A stretch of DNA of 64,000 nucleotides, from positions 18,866,615 to 18,930,614 of the forward strand of contig CM119268.1 in assembly GCA_051294375.1 (NCBI GenBank), given 5' to 3'. Below the pieces are notes generated by a model that ran no database searches, was not told the DNA's origin, and was given only the letters and a program-made list of their open reading frames with translations. Origin of the DNA: Paraspadella gotoi (Eukaryota; Chaetognatha). This document shows positions 62,870 to 64,000 of this stretch, piece by piece. Both the position numbers and the translations under genes were made by a program. Position 1 is the stretch's first letter; every line of letters starts with the position of its first letter.

Positions 62870-64000
62870 AAGTAATTGCCTGTGGGTGAGGAGTTGGGAG
62901 AACAGGAGGAAGAAGAAAGGTAGAGTTTAAGGTAGGTGCGGGAAAGTAATTTATGCAACTGATCAGATAATGAGGCCATTACAACACCAAAGAGACAGGT
63001 AACCAGTCAAAAAAAGAAAGAAAAAGAAGTAGGAGCAAGATAAGAGGAACATAAAAAAAATTAATTAAATATAAATGAAATATATATATAAAATAAATAA
63101 TTAGTAAAAAATATAACAAAAAAAAAATTAAACGAAAAAGTATCTAACACACAAGGAAAGTACAAAAATAATCAAGAAATTTAAGATCGAATTTAATTAA
63201 TCACTAATAATTATCATACAATGAAGACATCTGAGTTAAATAAACAATGGTAAAAGGAAGAAGAAAAAAGACAAATGAAAAAGAGGAAAGAGAAAGGAAC
63301 AGAGAAAGAAGAAAGAGAGTGAAAAGAAGGAATAAAGCTAAAAAACGTAATCATTGAAAATTCGAATTAAAAACAAAACGAGAAACGATTTAAAATGGAA
63401 TCAATTGAAATAAAAAGATAGAAAGTAAAGAGAACATAGAGAATAGAAATGACATAAGAAACAATAGGAAACAGCGAAGAAAGAAAGATTCCATGAATTT
63501 TTTCTAAAACAGAGGGTAAATAAAAAAATAAAAGAAATTTGAAAGAGTATAAAAGGGGAAAAAATATATGACAACGATACGGATAGGATCAAATCTAGAA
63601 TCCCGTAGTACGTTGAGATTCTTAGGTCTACCGGGATAAAATGGTCCCCTAAGAATAAGAGAAAATATGGATTCTCTGGTAGAAAAAACAAGGAAGAGGT
63701 AAATTGGTAGCTTCGAAAAAAAGTAGTTAAATCACTCGCGGACGCAGAAAAGATGGATAGAGTATTATATATAACATTGTATTGTGATAATGATGTATTT
63801 GCGAAATAAAGATATATGTTAGTGCGGTGTAGCAGGAGAGACTCAAAAACCAAGCTTAGACAGAGGTCGAATAGGAACGAAAATTATCAGCTTTAAATGG
63901 CTAAACACACAAGCAATAGTGCAGATGCAGCACACGAGAGAGAGTAGAATAGAAGAGAGACTACGGAGAAGAGGTCGACGAAGTATGATTGAGAGAGAAG
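62870..64000. other. Purine- and A-rich DNA, no gene seen
   Basis: AAGAAA/GAAAGA-rich sequence on the + strand with AT-rich patches. Long minus-strand frames here are Phe/Leu/Ser-rich artefacts of that composition. Confidence 0.5.

Noticed and set aside
63401-63853. 150-codon Phe/Leu/Ser frame resembling a membrane protein
   Set aside because: The + strand is a purine/A-rich low-complexity region, which makes the complement appear hydrophobic; no gene context.

Overview
The window is metazoan nuclear DNA from a draft, probably long-read, assembly. The signs are spliced genes with GT-AG introns, AT-rich non-coding DNA, very long (GA)n/(CT)n tracts, other simple repeats, 25-N joins and two longer N gaps. 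The one recognisable protein, a cathepsin D-like lysosomal aspartic protease, reads like an arthropod or other ecdysozoan family member. The species cannot be named from the sequence. I saw no prokaryotic genes, viruses, CRISPR arrays or rRNA.

Almost everything from 1 to about 48,430 is present two or three times, in direct or inverted orientation. Positions 1,847-11,010 are an inverted copy of 11,119-20,160. Positions 1-1,446 are an inverted copy of 1,567-1,821 and also repeat 9,940-11,118 directly. Positions 21,244-24,144 repeat directly as 36,604-39,513. Positions 24,170-33,725 (copy A) are inverted relative to 39,583-48,430 (copy C). Positions 33,813 to about 36,250 (copy B) are a third, partial copy. 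Most differences between copies are one-base indels, as in unpolished haplotypes or chimaeric reads. A few are larger: a 330 versus 106 bp replacement at 26.3 kb, and a 130 bp unit present three times in copy B but once in A and C. Those suggest at least some copies are real alleles or paralogues.

Two converging genes occupy the duplicated part. (1) A long, low-complexity, Lys/Glu/Ala/Pro-rich protein is encoded on the + strand (1,567-1,821, then 11,119-16,565), roughly 1,900 residues in composite, ending at a good splice donor; no downstream exon was found. (2) The cathepsin D-like gene is on the - strand, with exons 4-9 at 23,776-18,949 and exons 2-3 supplied by copies A and C. Turning copy A around at its (GA)n boundary and placing it upstream of 24,144 gives one colinear gene, so A looks mis-oriented. 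The intron between exons 4 and 5 holds three TCACGTGA boxes in 55 bp, matching the core of the CLEAR element bound by TFEB/MITF/HLH-30 factors at lysosomal genes. Another lies upstream of the gene in copy C.

From about 48,430 to 64,000 the sequence is single-copy. It has simple repeats, a probable tRNA-derived SINE near 55.5 kb and a few short open frames next to splice-like sites. I could not assign any gene there with confidence.
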